Source: Quadrisphaera sp. RL12-1S
GTDB taxonomy: Bacteria > Actinomycetota > Actinomycetes > Actinomycetales > Quadrisphaeraceae
Direction of reading: 5' to 3'
Assembly: GCF_014270065.1 (NCBI RefSeq)
Contig: NZ_JACNME010000006.1
Location: forward strand, 209,237 to 273,236
Length of the DNA stretch: 64,000 bases
How positions within the stretch are numbered: the stretch's first letter is position 1; each line of letters opens with the position of its first letter. Under the pieces are notes generated by a model. The model worked only from the letters and a program-made list of their open reading frames with translations, did no database searches and was not told the origin of the DNA. Made by a program: the position numbers and the translations under genes. Below, one piece after another: positions 40,768 through 51,336 of the stretch.

Positions 40768-41466
40768 TCAGCCGGCGGCGGCGCGGACGGCCCGCACCAG
40801 GTGGGGCGCCAGCGCCCGGAACGCCTGGCCGCGGTGGCTGACGGCGTCCTTCTGCTGCGGCGACAGCTCCGCGCAGCTGACCTGCGAGCCCACCGGCACG
40901 AGCACCGGGTCGTACCCGAAGCCGCCCGCCCCGCGCGGCTCCCGCGCCAGGGTCCCGCGCAGCTCACCCAGCTCCACGTGCTCCTGGCCGTGCGGGGTCA
41001 CCAGCGCGGCGGCGCACACGAAGGCCGCGCCGCGGTGCTCGTCCGGGACGTCGGCGACCTGGGCCAGCAGCAGCGCCAGGTTGGCGGCGTCGTCGCCGTG
41101 GCGGCCGGCCCACCGGGCGGAGAAGATCCCCGGCGCGCCGCCGAGGACGTCGACGGCGATGCCCGAGTCGTCGGCGACGGCCAGCAGCCCGGTGGCGGCG
41201 GCCACCGCACGGGCCTTGAGCAGGGCGTTGCCGGAGAAGGTCACCTCCGTCTCGGGGACCTCGGGGACCTCCGGCAGCGACGGGTCGCCCACGGCGAGCA
41301 GCTCCACCCGCACGCCGGCGGGCAGCTGCGGCGCGAGGATGGCGCGCAGCTCCCCGACCTTGTGGGCGTTGCGCGTGGCGAGCACCACGCGCACCGGCCC
41401 GTCGTCGTGGTGGCCGTGCTCGCGGTCGGCTGCAGCACCGCCGCCCTCCCCCGGCGCCCCGCTCAC
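40768..41466 (-). CDS. rdgB: XTP/dITP diphosphatase (RdgB/HAM1)
   Basis: Removes non-canonical purine nucleotides (dITP, XTP) from the pool. The core runs [49 protein letters not shown] and [17 protein letters not shown], all family motifs. GTG 41466 overlaps the rph stop by 4 bases but adds about 24 His/Gly-rich residues; GTG 41394 gives the usual short N-terminus (208 residues). I list the coupled start with reserve. Confidence 0.9.
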   Translation of the reverse strand: MSGAPGEGGGAAADREHGHHDDGPVRVVLATRNAHKVGELRAILAPQLPAGVRVELLAVGDPSLPEVPEVPETEVTFSGNALLKARAVAAATGLLAVADDSGIAVDVLGGAPGIFSARWAGRHGDDAANLALLLAQVADVPDEHRGAAFVCAAALVTPHGQEHVELGELRGTLAREPRGAGGFGYDPVLVPVGSQVSCAELSPQQKDAVSHRGQAFRALAPHLVRAVRAAAG

Positions 41467-42194
41467 AGCCCCAGGGCCTCGCGCTGCAGGCGCGTCAGCT
41501 CGGCGCAGCCGCCGGCCGCCAGCTCGAGCAGGGCGTCCAGCTCGGCCTTGGCGAACGGCTCCCCCTCGGCGGTCCCCTGCACCTCCACGAACCGCCCGTC
41601 GCCGGTCATGACGACGTTCATGTCGGTCTGGGCGCGGACGTCCTCGACGTACTCCAGGTCGAGCACCGGCTGGCCCCGGTCGATGCCCACGCTGACCGCG
41701 GCCACGGAGCCGCGCAGCGGGTCCTTGCGCACGAGACCCTTCTCCCGCGCCCAGGTCACTGCGTCGTGCAGGGCCACGTAGGCGCCGGTGATGGCGGCCG
41801 TGCGCGTGCCGCCGTCCGCCTGCAGCACGTCGCAGTCGAGGACCACGGTGTTCTCGCCGAGCTTGGTCACGTCCACGGCGGCGCGCAGCGAGCGGCCCAC
41901 CAGGCGGCTGATCTCCTGCGTGCGCCCGCCGACCTTGCCCTTGACGGACTCGCGGTCGCTGCGGGTGTTCGTGGCGCGCGGCAGCATGGCGTACTCGGCG
42001 GTCACCCACCCGGAGCCGCTGCCCTTCTTCCAGCGCGGCACGCCCTCGGTGAGCGAGGCGACGCAGAGGACCTTCGTGCGACCGAACTCCACCAGGACGC
42101 TGCCCTCGCCGGCCTCCAGGTAGCGGCGCGTGATGGTCACGTCGCGGAGCTGGTCGGGACGTCGTCCACCGGGCCTGCTGGTGCTCTCAGCCAT
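41463..42194 (-). CDS. rph: Ribonuclease PH
   Basis: Phosphorolytic 3' exonuclease for tRNA 3'-end maturation, 243 residues. [52 protein letters not shown] and [25 protein letters not shown] are diagnostic. ATG 42194 fits the family length. The rph-rdgB order is standard in actinobacteria. Confidence 0.97.
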   Translation of the reverse strand: MAESTSRPGGRRPDQLRDVTITRRYLEAGEGSVLVEFGRTKVLCVASLTEGVPRWKKGSGSGWVTAEYAMLPRATNTRSDRESVKGKVGGRTQEISRLVGRSLRAAVDVTKLGENTVVLDCDVLQADGGTRTAAITGAYVALHDAVTWAREKGLVRKDPLRGSVAAVSVGIDRGQPVLDLEYVEDVRAQTDMNVVMTGDGRFVEVQGTAEGEPFAKAELDALLELAAGGCAELTRLQREALGL

Positions 42195-42231
42195 GCTCCC
42201 GAGCCTAGGACCCGCCCCCGACAGGCCCGGC

Positions 42232-43044
42232 TCAGAGGTGGTGGACGGCGCCGGGGCGGGCAAGGTCGGCGGGGCCGTCGAAGCGCGACCGGAGCTCGGC
42301 GAGCACCGCGCCGGGGTCGGCCCAGGGCGTCAGGTGCGTCGCCAGCACCGACCGCGCACCGGCACGGGCGGCGACGTCCCCGGCCCGGGCGCCCGAGAGG
42401 TGGATGCCCCGCTCGAAGGGCAGGTCGTCGGTGAAGCTGGCCTCGGTGAGCAGGAGGTCGGCGTCGGCGGCGAGGTGGTCCAGGCCCGAGCAGTCGTCGG
42501 TGTCGCCGGTGTAGGCGAGCACCGCGGTGGCACCACCGCCGGCCTCGGCCGGGCCGGTGACCCGCAGGCCGTACGCCTCCACCGGGTGCTCCACCAGCAC
42601 CGGCTCCACGGTGAACGGCCCCACCTGCACCGGCGCCCGGTCCGCCCAGGCGCCGACGGCGAACTGCTCGGTCATGCCGGGACCGTCCTCGGGGAGGTCG
42701 TAGGCGCGCGCCAGCCGCCCGGCCGCACCGGTGGGTGCCCACAGCGGCATCGGCGCCCGCGGCTCGCCGCGGTGCGCGGCGGGGCCGTGCTTGATCGCCA
42801 CGTAGAGCGAGCAGGCGTCGAGGCAGTGGTCGGCGTGCAGGTGCGAGAGCAGCACGGCGTCCAGCGCGGTGAGGTCGCCGCCGGGCAGGTGCCGCTGCAG
42901 CGGCCCCGAGGCGCCGCTGCCGAGGTCCAGCACCACCCGCCAGGTGCGCCCGTCCGCGGGGTCGTCGGCTTCCAGCAGGTAGCAGGACGCCGGGGAGTCC
43001 GGCCCCGGCACGGACCCCGAGCAGCCGATGACGGTCAGCCTCAC
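42232..43044 (-). CDS. MBL-fold metallohydrolase
   Basis: 270 residues. The metal site is in [13 protein letters not shown] (HxHxDH), with Asp in [12 protein letters not shown] and His in [11 protein letters not shown]. It belongs to the RNase Z-like / beta-lactamase-2 group without the RNase Z exosite. Commonly found between murI and rph in actinobacteria; substrate unknown. It lies 13 bases after murI. Confidence 0.88.
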   Translation of the reverse strand: MRLTVIGCSGSVPGPDSPASCYLLEADDPADGRTWRVVLDLGSGASGPLQRHLPGGDLTALDAVLLSHLHADHCLDACSLYVAIKHGPAAHRGEPRAPMPLWAPTGAAGRLARAYDLPEDGPGMTEQFAVGAWADRAPVQVGPFTVEPVLVEHPVEAYGLRVTGPAEAGGGATAVLAYTGDTDDCSGLDHLAADADLLLTEASFTDDLPFERGIHLSGARAGDVAARAGARSVLATHLTPWADPGAVLAELRSRFDGPADLARPGAVHHL

Positions 43045-43057
43045 GTCGTGTCCCCCT

Positions 43058-43927
43058 CTAGCGGTGGCGCGCCAGCGGCGCGGTGATCTTGGGCAGCAGC
43101 CCGGTGTGGAGGACCGTGTGGTGGCGCTCGGCCCGCAGCTGCGCCGGCGCCGCCGTCCCCAGGAACCGGCGCGCCAGCACCGCGAAGCGCTCCGGGTCGG
43201 CCGTGGTGAGCCAGCGGTGCTGCGGCTCGGGGAACCCGTCGGGGCGCAGCGCGTCCGCCGCGGTCAGCTCGCGGTAGACCGCCTTGGCGGTCTCCTCGGC
43301 GCTGGAGACCAGCGTGACGCCGTCCCCCATGACGTAGGAGATGACCCCGGTGAGCAGCGGGTAGTGCGTGCAGCCCAGCACGAGGGTGTCCACCCCGGCC
43401 GCCTGCACCGGCGCCAGCTGCTCGCGCGCCGCCTCCACCAGCTCCGGCCCCGACGTCACGCCCGCCTCGACGAAGTCGACGAAGCGCGGGCACGGCGTCG
43501 TCGTCGTCGTGATCCCCGGTGCGGCGGCGAAGGCGTCGGCGTAGGCGCCGGACGTGGCGGTGGCGGCGGTGCAGATGACGCCCACGCGCCCGGTCCGGGT
43601 GCTCGCGACGGCCCGGCGCACGGCTGGGCGGATGACCTCGACCACCGGCACCGAGTACCGCTCGCGCGCGTCGTGCAGCACCGCGGCACTGGCCGTGTTG
43701 CACGCGATGACCAGCAGCTTCACCCCTGACGACACCAGCTCGTCGAGGCACTCCAGCGCGTAGGCGCGCACGTGCGCGAGCGGACGCGGGCCGTACGGGG
43801 CGCGCGCGGTGTCCCCGAGGTAGACCACCGCCTCACCGGGCAGCTGGTCGAGGACCGCGCGCGCCACCGTCAGGCCGCCGACGCCGGAGTCGAAGATGCC
43901 GATGGGCGCGGCGGGGCCTGGGTGCAC
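43058..43927 (-). CDS. murI: Glutamate racemase
   Basis: Makes D-glutamate for peptidoglycan. 289 residues. [17 protein letters not shown], the first catalytic cysteine C76 in VIACNTASA and the second C186 in [10 protein letters not shown] are present. Start GTG 43927. Confidence 0.97.
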   Translation of the reverse strand: MHPGPAAPIGIFDSGVGGLTVARAVLDQLPGEAVVYLGDTARAPYGPRPLAHVRAYALECLDELVSSGVKLLVIACNTASAAVLHDARERYSVPVVEVIRPAVRRAVASTRTGRVGVICTAATATSGAYADAFAAAPGITTTTTPCPRFVDFVEAGVTSGPELVEAAREQLAPVQAAGVDTLVLGCTHYPLLTGVISYVMGDGVTLVSSAEETAKAVYRELTAADALRPDGFPEPQHRWLTTADPERFAVLARRFLGTAAPAQLRAERHHTVLHTGLLPKITAPLARHR

Positions 43928-43947
43928 GACGGCAGGCTAGGCCGACC

Positions 43948-44952
43948 TCAGGCCGTGAGCACCATCCGGAAGCGCGGGCGGCCCGCCATCATCGCGTCGA
44001 AGGCGTCCTGCGCGTCCTCCAGGGGCGCCTCCTCCACCATGGGCTTCACCCCGGTCAGCGCGGCGAAGCGCAGCGCGTCCTCGGAGTCCTTCGAGGTGCC
44101 GGACGCGTGCCCGGCCACCGTGCGGCTGCCGAGGATGAGGTTGACGGCGTCCAGCGCCAGCGGCTGCTCCGGCACTCCGACCACCACGAGGCGCCCGCGC
44201 GGGCGCAGCCCGGCGGCGGTGCCGGCGATCGCCTCGGCGTCGGTGACGGTGGCGAGCACCGCCGCGGCGCCGCCCAGGCGCTGCAGCGCCCCGGCCACGC
44301 CGCCCTCGCCGGCGGCGGTGGAGTCGACGTAGTGGTGGGCGCCGAGGCGCTCGGCGAACTCGCCCTTCTCGGCGCCGCGGGCCACCGCGACCACCTCGAA
44401 GCCCATCTTGGCGGCGAACTGCACGCCCAGGTGGCCGAGCCCGCCGAGCCCGATGACGGCCACGAGGTCGCCCGCGAGCGCCCCGGAGGTGCGCAGGCCG
44501 TGGAAGGTGGTGACCCCGGCGCACATGAGCGGCGCGGCCTCGGCGTCGGTGAGGCCGTCGGGCACCGCGGCGAGGGCGTCGGCGGGAGCCAGCACGTGGT
44601 CGGCGTAGCCGCCGTCGAAGGACAGGCCGGTCACCCGCCCCTCGACGCAGGAGATGAGGTCACCGCGGCGGCAGGGGTCGCAGCGGTAGCAGGCGCCGCC
44701 GAACCAGCCGATGCCCACGCGCTGGCCGACCTGCCACTGCGGCACGTCCTCACCGACCGCCTCGACCCGCCCGGCGACCTCGTGGCCGGGCACGCGGGGG
44801 AAGCCGCCCATGCCGCCCACCGCCATGGCGTCGCTGTGGCAGACGCCGCACGCCGCGACGCGCACCAGCACCTGCCCCCGCCCGGGAGTGGGCGCCTCCC
44901 GCTCCACCAGCTGGAGGCCGGAGTCCTGACCGCTGACCTGGATCGCTCGCAC
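43948..44952 (-). CDS. Zinc-dependent alcohol dehydrogenase
   Basis: 334-residue medium-chain dehydrogenase. Catalytic zinc ligands are in CGVCHSD, PGHEVAG and LMCAGVTTF; the structural zinc site is CYRCDPCRRGDLISC. The NAD-binding GLGGLGHLG is intact. It resembles the AdhP/AdhA ethanol-active group. It is transcribed toward murI, with 20 bases between. Confidence 0.9.
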   Translation of the reverse strand: MRAIQVSGQDSGLQLVEREAPTPGRGQVLVRVAACGVCHSDAMAVGGMGGFPRVPGHEVAGRVEAVGEDVPQWQVGQRVGIGWFGGACYRCDPCRRGDLISCVEGRVTGLSFDGGYADHVLAPADALAAVPDGLTDAEAAPLMCAGVTTFHGLRTSGALAGDLVAVIGLGGLGHLGVQFAAKMGFEVVAVARGAEKGEFAERLGAHHYVDSTAAGEGGVAGALQRLGGAAAVLATVTDAEAIAGTAAGLRPRGRLVVVGVPEQPLALDAVNLILGSRTVAGHASGTSKDSEDALRFAALTGVKPMVEEAPLEDAQDAFDAMMAGRPRFRMVLTA

Positions 44953-45029
44953 GCGACCGTTCTACTCGCTCGCGGCGGTGTCGGCGCGCCGAGCCGGACG
45001 GGGCAGGACGACGACGCAGACGGGTCCCG

Positions 45030-45602
45030 TCAGCGCCCGGCGCGGCCGCCGCGCGCGGTCAGCGCCGCCACCAGCGACTCCTGCAGCCAGGTGAGGAAGT
45101 CGTACACCGACGCCATCCACACGCGCGGGTCCTCCGGGGTCCGCGCGGCGGCCTCGGCGAGCACCAGCTCGGCGTCGTCGTCGGTGCGCAGGCCCAGCCG
45201 CTCGGCCAGCACCAGGCGGACGTCGGTGAGCGAGACGAGCCAGGCGTGCGCCTCCTCGGGGTCGAGCACGAGGGCGCCCTCCCGCTCGAGGGTGGTGCGC
45301 ACCCGCGCGAGGGACTCACGCTTGCGGGCCCGCAGGCCCTTCTCGGTGAGGCGGCGGAACTCCCGGGCGGCGTCGGGGTCGTCCGTGGCGCCCTGCGGCA
45401 GCAGGCGCGCCACCGCGGGGTCCGCCGGCGGCGTGGTGGGCCCGCCGGTGCCCGCGAGCGCCTCGAGGGGGTCATCGACGGGGGCGGACCCGTCGTCGAG
45501 GAGCTCGGCGACCTCGCCCATGAGCCCGGCCAGGAGGGCGCGCTCGTCGTCGTCGAGGGTCGCGCTGACCCCGCGGCGGGTGCTCTCGAAGCGGCGTGCC
45601 AC
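45030..45602 (-). CDS. DUF2017 protein
   Basis: 190 residues, mostly helical and acidic, with MARRFESTRRGVSATLDDDERALLAGLMGEV at the start and VRLVLAERLGLRTDDD and SVYDFLTWLQESLV near the end. It follows clpS by 3 bases, an arrangement conserved in actinobacteria; function unknown. Confidence 0.85.
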   Translation of the reverse strand: MARRFESTRRGVSATLDDDERALLAGLMGEVAELLDDGSAPVDDPLEALAGTGGPTTPPADPAVARLLPQGATDDPDAAREFRRLTEKGLRARKRESLARVRTTLEREGALVLDPEEAHAWLVSLTDVRLVLAERLGLRTDDDAELVLAEAAARTPEDPRVWMASVYDFLTWLQESLVAALTARGGRAGR

Positions 45603-45605
45603 GTC

Positions 45606-45947
45606 TCAGGAGTCCTTCGCGAAGGTGGCCCACAGCCCGTAGGCGTGCATGGCCTCGGTGTCGCGCTCCATCTCCTCGCGGGTGCCGCTGGAGACGACGG
45701 CGCGGCCGGCCTCGTGGACGTCGCGCATGAGCTTCTCGGCCTTCTCCTTGGGGTGGCCGAAGTACGTCTGGAAGACGTAGGTCACGTACGACATGAGGTT
45801 GACGGGGTCGTTCCACACGATGGTGACCCAGGGCTTGGCCAGCTCGCCGTCGGGCGCCTCGACGCGCTCCTCGGCCTCGGCGGGGGCGACGCTCGCGACG
45901 AACGCCCCGTGTGCCGCGAGTGCCGGCACTGGCAGTAGACGGATCAT
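45606..45947 (-). CDS. clpS: ATP-dependent Clp protease adaptor ClpS
   Basis: Delivers N-degron substrates to ClpAP/ClpCP. The core PWVTIVWNDPVNLMSYVTYVFQTYFG with KAEKLMRDVHEAGRAVVSSGTREEME is diagnostic. The N-terminus is variable, and ATG 45947, GTG 45950 or ATG 45986 are all possible starts. Divergent from pncB. Confidence 0.92.
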   Translation of the reverse strand: MIRLLPVPALAAHGAFVASVAPAEAEERVEAPDGELAKPWVTIVWNDPVNLMSYVTYVFQTYFGHPKEKAEKLMRDVHEAGRAVVSSGTREEMERDTEAMHAYGLWATFAKDS

Positions 45948-46000
45948 CACCGTGCGTCCGTCCGGTGGGTGCTCACGCGCCCCCATCCTACGGTGAGCCC

Positions 46001-47353
46001 GTGGAGACGACCCCGCCCAGCACCCTCGCCAGCGCTCTGCACGGCGCTCTGCCCGGCGCTCTGCCCAGCACGGCGCTGCTCACCGACGCGTACGAGCTGA
46101 CCATGCTGGAGTCCGCGCTGCGCAGCGGTGCCGCGCAGCGGCACTGCACCTTCGAGGTGTTCGCCCGGCGCCTGCCCGACGGCCGCCGCTACGGCGTGGT
46201 GGCGGGCACCGCCCGCGTGCTCGACGCGCTGGAGCGGTTCCGGTTCGACGAGCCGGTGCTGGACGCGCTGCGCGCCGCCGGCCGCCTCTCCCCCGAGACC
46301 CTCGAGCACCTGGCCGGCTGGCGCTTCACCGGCGACGTGGACGGCTACGCCGAGGGCGAGGTGTACTTCCCCGGCTCGCCGGTGCTGACGGTGACGGGCA
46401 CCTTCGAGGAGGCGGTGGTGCTGGAGACGCTGGTGCTGGCCGTCCTCAACCACGACTCCGCCGTCGCCTCCGCCGCCGCGCGCATGGCGGTCTCGGCCGG
46501 GGACCGCCCGATCATCGAGATGGGCAGTCGCCGCACCCACGAGGAGGCCGCGGTGGCCTCCGCGCGCGCCGCCTACCTGGCCGGCTTCGCCTCCACCTCC
46601 AACCTCGAGGCGGGCCGCCGCTACGGGGTGCCCACGTCGGGCACGTCCGCGCACGCGTTCACGCTGCTGCACGACTCCGAGGAGGCGGCGTTCCGCGCGC
46701 AGGTCGCGGCCCTGGGCACCGGCACCACGCTGCTGGTGGACACCTACGACATCCGCGCCGGCGTCGAGACCGCGGTGCGGGTGGCGGGACCGGAGCTGGG
46801 CGCGGTGCGCATCGACTCCGGCGACCTGGCCGTGCTCGCCGTCCAGGTGCGCCAGCAGCTCGACTCCCTGGGCGCCACGGGCACGCGCATCGTGCTGTCG
46901 GGAGACCTCGACGAGTTCGGCATCGCCGCGCTGCGCGCCGCTCCCGTCGACGCCTACGGCGTGGGCACCTCGGTGGTGCAGGGCTCGGGCTCCCCCACGG
47001 CCGGGATGGTCTACAAGCTGGTGGAGGTCGACGGGCGCCCGGTGGCCAAGCGCTCGGAGTCGAAGGCGAGCCACGGCGGCCGCAAGTGGGCCGTGCGCCG
47101 CCACCGCAGCTCGGGCACCGCCACCGAGGAGGTCGTCAGCGCCGGCGGTCCGCCGCCGGCGGAGCCCGGTGACCGCCCGTTGCAGGTGCCGCTGGTGCGC
47201 GCCGGCGAGCGCGTGGGGGCGCCGTCCAGCGGTGACGGGCTCAGCGCCGCCCGCGAGCACCTGGGCGAGGTGCTGGTCAGCCTGCCGTGGGAGGGACTGG
47301 CCCTGTCCAAGGGAGACCCGGCGGTGCCGACCCGCGTGCTGCCGCCGGTCTGA
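46001..47353 (+). CDS. pncB: Nicotinate phosphoribosyltransferase
   Basis: NAD salvage: nicotinate plus PRPP gives nicotinate mononucleotide. 450 residues. ALLTDAYELTML, IIEMGSRRTHEEAA, LVDTYDIRAG, AVRIDSGDL and YGVGTSVV are family blocks. The first codons encode a repeated ALHGALPGALP. Start GTG 46001, just downstream of the divergent clpS. Confidence 0.95.
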   Translation: METTPPSTLASALHGALPGALPSTALLTDAYELTMLESALRSGAAQRHCTFEVFARRLPDGRRYGVVAGTARVLDALERFRFDEPVLDALRAAGRLSPETLEHLAGWRFTGDVDGYAEGEVYFPGSPVLTVTGTFEEAVVLETLVLAVLNHDSAVASAAARMAVSAGDRPIIEMGSRRTHEEAAVASARAAYLAGFASTSNLEAGRRYGVPTSGTSAHAFTLLHDSEEAAFRAQVAALGTGTTLLVDTYDIRAGVETAVRVAGPELGAVRIDSGDLAVLAVQVRQQLDSLGATGTRIVLSGDLDEFGIAALRAAPVDAYGVGTSVVQGSGSPTAGMVYKLVEVDGRPVAKRSESKASHGGRKWAVRRHRSSGTATEEVVSAGGPPPAEPGDRPLQVPLVRAGERVGAPSSGDGLSAAREHLGEVLVSLPWEGLALSKGDPAVPTRVLPPV

Positions 47354-47419
47354 CCCTCACCGGACCAGGAGGCCGCCCGCCGACGACGTCGGTGGCGGCG
47401 GTGGCGGCGCGGCGGCGGG

Positions 47420-47659
47420 TCAGTGGGCTGCGCCGCCGCGCCCGAGCGGCTCGGACTGGGGCAGGCCGGCCTGCACGCGGGCGACCCGCTCCTCCTGCCG
47501 GCGCTTGGCGGCGATGCGCGCCGAGGCCACCAGGCCGATCGCGATGAGCACGATGCCCGTGAACTTGGCGATGTTGTGCGCCGTCGAGACCTCGCCGTTG
47601 AGCAGGCCGAGGAACACCAGCACCGAACCGACACCCATGAGCGAGTAAGCGATGGCCAC
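47420..47659 (-). CDS. Small two-helix membrane protein
   Basis: 79 residues: helix 1 AIAYSLMGVGSVLVFLGLL, helix 2 FTGIVLIAIGLVASARIAA, then a basic cytoplasmic tail KRRQEERVARVQAG. No family recognised. It stands alone, convergent with pncB. Confidence 0.6.
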   Translation of the reverse strand: MAIAYSLMGVGSVLVFLGLLNGEVSTAHNIAKFTGIVLIAIGLVASARIAAKRRQEERVARVQAGLPQSEPLGRGGAAH

Positions 47660-47716
47660 GGGCTGATCCTGCCAGGTGCGCCCGGCTCAGCGCTCGCGCG
47701 CCCCGCGGACGCGACG

Positions 47717-49144
47717 TCAGCCGACGTCGAGCGCCAGCAGGTCCTCCTCGGTCTCGCGGCGCACCAGCAGGCGGCTCTCGCCGTCCTTCACGGCCACCAC
47801 CGGCGGGCGGGGCACGTGGTTGTACTGGCTGGCCATGCTGTGGCAGTACGCGCCGGTGGCGGGCACCACGAGCAGGTCCCCCGCGGTGAGGTCCTCGGGC
47901 AGGAACTCGTCCTTGACCACCACGTCACCGCTCTCGCAGTGCTTGCCGACCACGCGGCTCAGCACGGGCCGCTCCCCGGAGCGGCGGCCGCCGAGCGTGG
48001 CGGAGTAGTCGGCGTCGTAGAGGGCGGTGCGGATGTTGTCGCTCATCCCGCCGTCCACGGCCACGTAGCGCCGGTGGAGGTCAGTCCCAGCAGAGCCCAG
48101 GGCGACGTCCTTCACGTTCCCGACGCGGTACAGCGTCACGCCGGCCGGGCCGGCGATCGCGCGGCCGGGCTCCACGGAGACCTTGGGCACGGCCACGCCG
48201 AGCTGCGCGCACGCGGCGGTGACCACCTCGGCCAAGCCGCGCGCCAGGTCCGCGGGGCTCAGCGGCGCGTCCTGGGTGGTGTAGGCGATGCCGAAGCCGC
48301 CGCCCAGGTCGATCTCGGGCAGCTCCACGCCGTGCTCGGCGAGCACCTGGGCGTGCAGGCCCAGCAGGCGGCGCGCGGCCACCTCGAAGCCGGAGACGTC
48401 GAAGATCTGGCTGCCGATGTGGCTGTGCAGCCCGCGCAGCTCCAGCTCGGGGCGGGCGAGCACGCGGCGGACCGCCTCCGCGGCCTGGCCGGACGCCAGG
48501 GAGAGCCCGAACTTCTGGTCCTCGTGGGCGGTGGCGATGTAGTCGTGCGTGTGGGCCTCGACGCCGACGGTGGTGCGGATGAGCACGCCCTGCCGCACGC
48601 CGGCCTCGCGGGCGGCGTCAGCGGTCCTGTCGATGTCGTGGAAGCCGTCGACGACGACCTTCCCCACGCCCGCCCGCACGGCGCGGGTGATCTCGGCGTC
48701 GGACTTGTTGTTGCCGTGCAGCAGCACGTGCGCCGGGTCGGTGCCCCCGCGCAGCGCCACCGCCAGCTCCCCGCCCGTGCACGCGTCGTAGCGCAGTCCG
48801 TCCTCGGCGAGCCAGCGCGCCACCGCGGTGCACGTGAAGGCCTTCGCGGCGTAGTAGACGTCGGCGCCGCCGCACGCGTCGGCGAACGCCTCGGCGAAGG
48901 CGTCGCGGAACGCGGTGGCGCGGGCGCGGAAGTCCGCCTCGTCCACCACGTAGGCGGGGGTGCCGTGCTGGGCGGCGAGCTCGGTGACCGGCACGCCACC
49001 GACGCTCACGACGCCGTCGGCGCCGCGCCGCGCGGTGCTCGGCCACAGGGCGGGCAGGAGGTCGTTCGGGTCGTCAGGCTCGCTCAGCCACCCCGGGCCG
49101 CCCAGCCCAGCGGCGTGCTGCGGCCCAGCCGGGTGCGCCCTCAC
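47717..49144 (-). CDS. lysA: Diaminopimelate decarboxylase
   Basis: Last step of lysine synthesis: meso-DAP to L-lysine and CO2. 475 residues. PLP lysine K101 in [45 protein letters not shown] and the substrate-binding [11 protein letters not shown] and CESGDVV are present. GTG 49144 overlaps the argS stop by 4 bases, the classical argS-lysA operon of actinobacteria. Confidence 0.96.
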   Translation of the reverse strand: MRAHPAGPQHAAGLGGPGWLSEPDDPNDLLPALWPSTARRGADGVVSVGGVPVTELAAQHGTPAYVVDEADFRARATAFRDAFAEAFADACGGADVYYAAKAFTCTAVARWLAEDGLRYDACTGGELAVALRGGTDPAHVLLHGNNKSDAEITRAVRAGVGKVVVDGFHDIDRTADAAREAGVRQGVLIRTTVGVEAHTHDYIATAHEDQKFGLSLASGQAAEAVRRVLARPELELRGLHSHIGSQIFDVSGFEVAARRLLGLHAQVLAEHGVELPEIDLGGGFGIAYTTQDAPLSPADLARGLAEVVTAACAQLGVAVPKVSVEPGRAIAGPAGVTLYRVGNVKDVALGSAGTDLHRRYVAVDGGMSDNIRTALYDADYSATLGGRRSGERPVLSRVVGKHCESGDVVVKDEFLPEDLTAGDLLVVPATGAYCHSMASQYNHVPRPPVVAVKDGESRLLVRRETEEDLLALDVG

Positions 49145-50817
49145 ATCCGCTCCGGGGCCGAGACGCCGAGCAGGGCGAGGCCGTTGGCCAGGACCGTGCG
49201 GGTGGCGTCGTTGAGCCACAGGCGGGTGCGGTGGACGTCGGTGACGGCCTCCTCGCCCATCGGCGTCACGCGGCGCTCGTCGTACCACTTGTGGTAGCTG
49301 CCGGCGAGGGCCTCCAGGTAGCGGGCCACCCGGTGCGGCTCGCGCAGCTCGGCCGCCTGCGCCACCACGCGGGGGAAGTCGCCGAGGGCCGCCAGCAGCG
49401 CGGACTCCGTGGCGTGGTCGAGCAGCGACGGGTCGAACCCGTCCTCGGTGCGCACGCCCAGGTCGCGGGCGTTGCGGCCCACCCCGGAGGTGCGGGCGTG
49501 GGCGTACTGCACGTAGAAGACGGGGTTGTCGTTGGTGCGCTTGACCAGCAGGTCGAGGTCGACGTCGATCTGGGAGTCGACGCTGGAGCGCACCAGGGCG
49601 TAGCGGGCGGCGTCCACGCCGACCGCCTCGACGAGGTCCTCCATGGTCACCACGGTGCCGGCGCGCTTGCTCATGCGGACCGGCACGCCGTCGCGCACGA
49701 GGTTGACCATCTGGCCGATGAGCACCTCGACCACGTCGGGGTCGTCGCCGAAGGCCGCGGCGGCGGCCTTGAGGCGGGCCACGTAGCCGTGGTGGTCGGC
49801 ACCGAGCAGGTAGATGCACAGGTCGAAGCCGCGGGCGCGCTTGTCGCGCAGGTAGGCCAGGTCACCGGCCACGTAGGCGGGGTTGCCGTCGGACTTGATG
49901 ACCACGCGGTCCTTGTCGTCGCCGAACTCCGTGGAGCGCAGCCACCAGGCGCCGTCATCCTCGAAGAGCCGGCCGGAGTCCTTCAGCTGCTGCACCACGG
50001 TGCCCACGGCACCGGAGGTGTGGAGCGAGTCCTCGTGGAAGTAGACGTCGAAGTCGACCCGGAAGTCGTGGAGGCTGCGCTTGACCTCGTCGAACATCAG
50101 CGCCACGCCACGGGCGCGGAAGGCCTCCAGCGCCTCCGCCTCGGGCAGGGTGCTCGGGTCCGGCTCACCGGCGGCGAGCGCGTCGCGGACGATCGTGGAG
50201 GCGATCTCCTCGATGTAGTCGCCCCCGTAGCCGTCCTCGGGGGCCTCCTGGCCGAGCGCGCGCGCCAGCAGCGACCGGGCGAACCTGTCGATCTGGGCGC
50301 CGTGGTCGTTGAAGTAGTACTCGCGGGTGACGTCGGCGCCGACGGCCTCCAGCACGCGGGCCAGGGAGTCTCCGACGGCGGCCCAGCGGGTGCCGCCCAG
50401 GTGCACCGGGCCGGTGGGGTTGGCGGAGACGAACTCGAGGTTGACCTTCCGCCCGACCAGGCCGTCGGTGCGGCCGAACGCGGAGCCCGCCTCCACGACG
50501 GTGCGGGCGAGCTCACCGGCCGCGGCGGCGTCGAGGACGACGTTGAGGAAGCCCGGGCCGGCCACGTCCACGCTCTTCACCCCGGCGACGCCGGACAGGC
50601 GGGCGGCCAGCACCTCGGCCACCGTCCGCGGGGGCACGCCGGCGGGCTTGGACAGCTGCAGCGCCACGGAGGTGGCCCAGTCGCCGTGGTCGCGGTTGCG
50701 CGGCCGCTCCACCTTGACGGCCTGCGGGACGGCGCCCGCCGGGAGGCTCAGCTCACCGGCGTCGACGGCGGCGGTGAGGCAGGCGCGGATGGCTGCCGAC
50801 AGCTCCTCGGGGGTCAC
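49141..50817 (-). CDS. argS: Arginyl-tRNA synthetase
   Basis: 558 residues. N-terminal add-1 domain, then [23 protein letters not shown] as the HIGH region (HLGG variant), LGADHHGY, and [16 protein letters not shown] in place of KMSKS. The C-terminal DALR anticodon-binding domain ends in [10 protein letters not shown]. Start GTG 50817. Confidence 0.96.
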   Translation of the reverse strand: MTPEELSAAIRACLTAAVDAGELSLPAGAVPQAVKVERPRNRDHGDWATSVALQLSKPAGVPPRTVAEVLAARLSGVAGVKSVDVAGPGFLNVVLDAAAAGELARTVVEAGSAFGRTDGLVGRKVNLEFVSANPTGPVHLGGTRWAAVGDSLARVLEAVGADVTREYYFNDHGAQIDRFARSLLARALGQEAPEDGYGGDYIEEIASTIVRDALAAGEPDPSTLPEAEALEAFRARGVALMFDEVKRSLHDFRVDFDVYFHEDSLHTSGAVGTVVQQLKDSGRLFEDDGAWWLRSTEFGDDKDRVVIKSDGNPAYVAGDLAYLRDKRARGFDLCIYLLGADHHGYVARLKAAAAAFGDDPDVVEVLIGQMVNLVRDGVPVRMSKRAGTVVTMEDLVEAVGVDAARYALVRSSVDSQIDVDLDLLVKRTNDNPVFYVQYAHARTSGVGRNARDLGVRTEDGFDPSLLDHATESALLAALGDFPRVVAQAAELREPHRVARYLEALAGSYHKWYDERRVTPMGEEAVTDVHRTRLWLNDATRTVLANGLALLGVSAPERM

Positions 50818-50826
50818 TCCCCCAGG

Positions 50827-51252
50827 CTACTGGCGGGAGGCGGCGGCCCCGGCCGGGCTGGCGCTGCGCGGCGGCCTGCCGGCGGCGGCGAGGTCCTCGA
50901 CCACCTCCACGAGGGCGGTGGGCTCGAAGGGCTTGGCCACCAGCGCGTCCACGCCCACCTGGACCGCCCGCGCGCGCTGGTGCGCCTGCACGCTGGCCGT
51001 AACCATGACCACGGGGATGTCGGCCAGGGCGGGGTCGCGGCGGATCTCCGCGACGGCGCTCCACCCGTCCCGCGGCTCCATGACGGCGTCCATGGTCACC
51101 ACGTCCGGGCGCGGCGCGTCGAGGTCGCGCAGCCGCGCCAGGCACTCCTCGCCGTCCGCGGCCTCGTCCACCTCGTGGCCCTCGAGCTCGAGGTTGAGGC
51201 GGATGAGCATGCGGATCTGCGCGGTGTCGTCGACGACCAGCACCAGAGCCAC
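50827..51252 (-). CDS. Single-domain response regulator
   Basis: 141 residues, receiver domain only: DDTAQIR acidic pocket, phospho-Asp in VVTMDAVMEP, Thr in MVTAS and Lys in VAKPFEP. A short Ala/Ser/Pro tail follows. No kinase gene is adjacent. It ends where argS begins, so the two may share a transcript. Confidence 0.85.
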   Translation of the reverse strand: MALVLVVDDTAQIRMLIRLNLELEGHEVDEAADGEECLARLRDLDAPRPDVVTMDAVMEPRDGWSAVAEIRRDPALADIPVVMVTASVQAHQRARAVQVGVDALVAKPFEPTALVEVVEDLAAAGRPPRSASPAGAAASRQ

Positions 51253-51336
51253 GGGACCAGGGTAGGAGCGCAGCCCGGACGTCGCCCGGTGGCCGGCTGG
51301 GGGGCCGCTGTGCGGGCGCCCCAGCCGGCCGGCCCC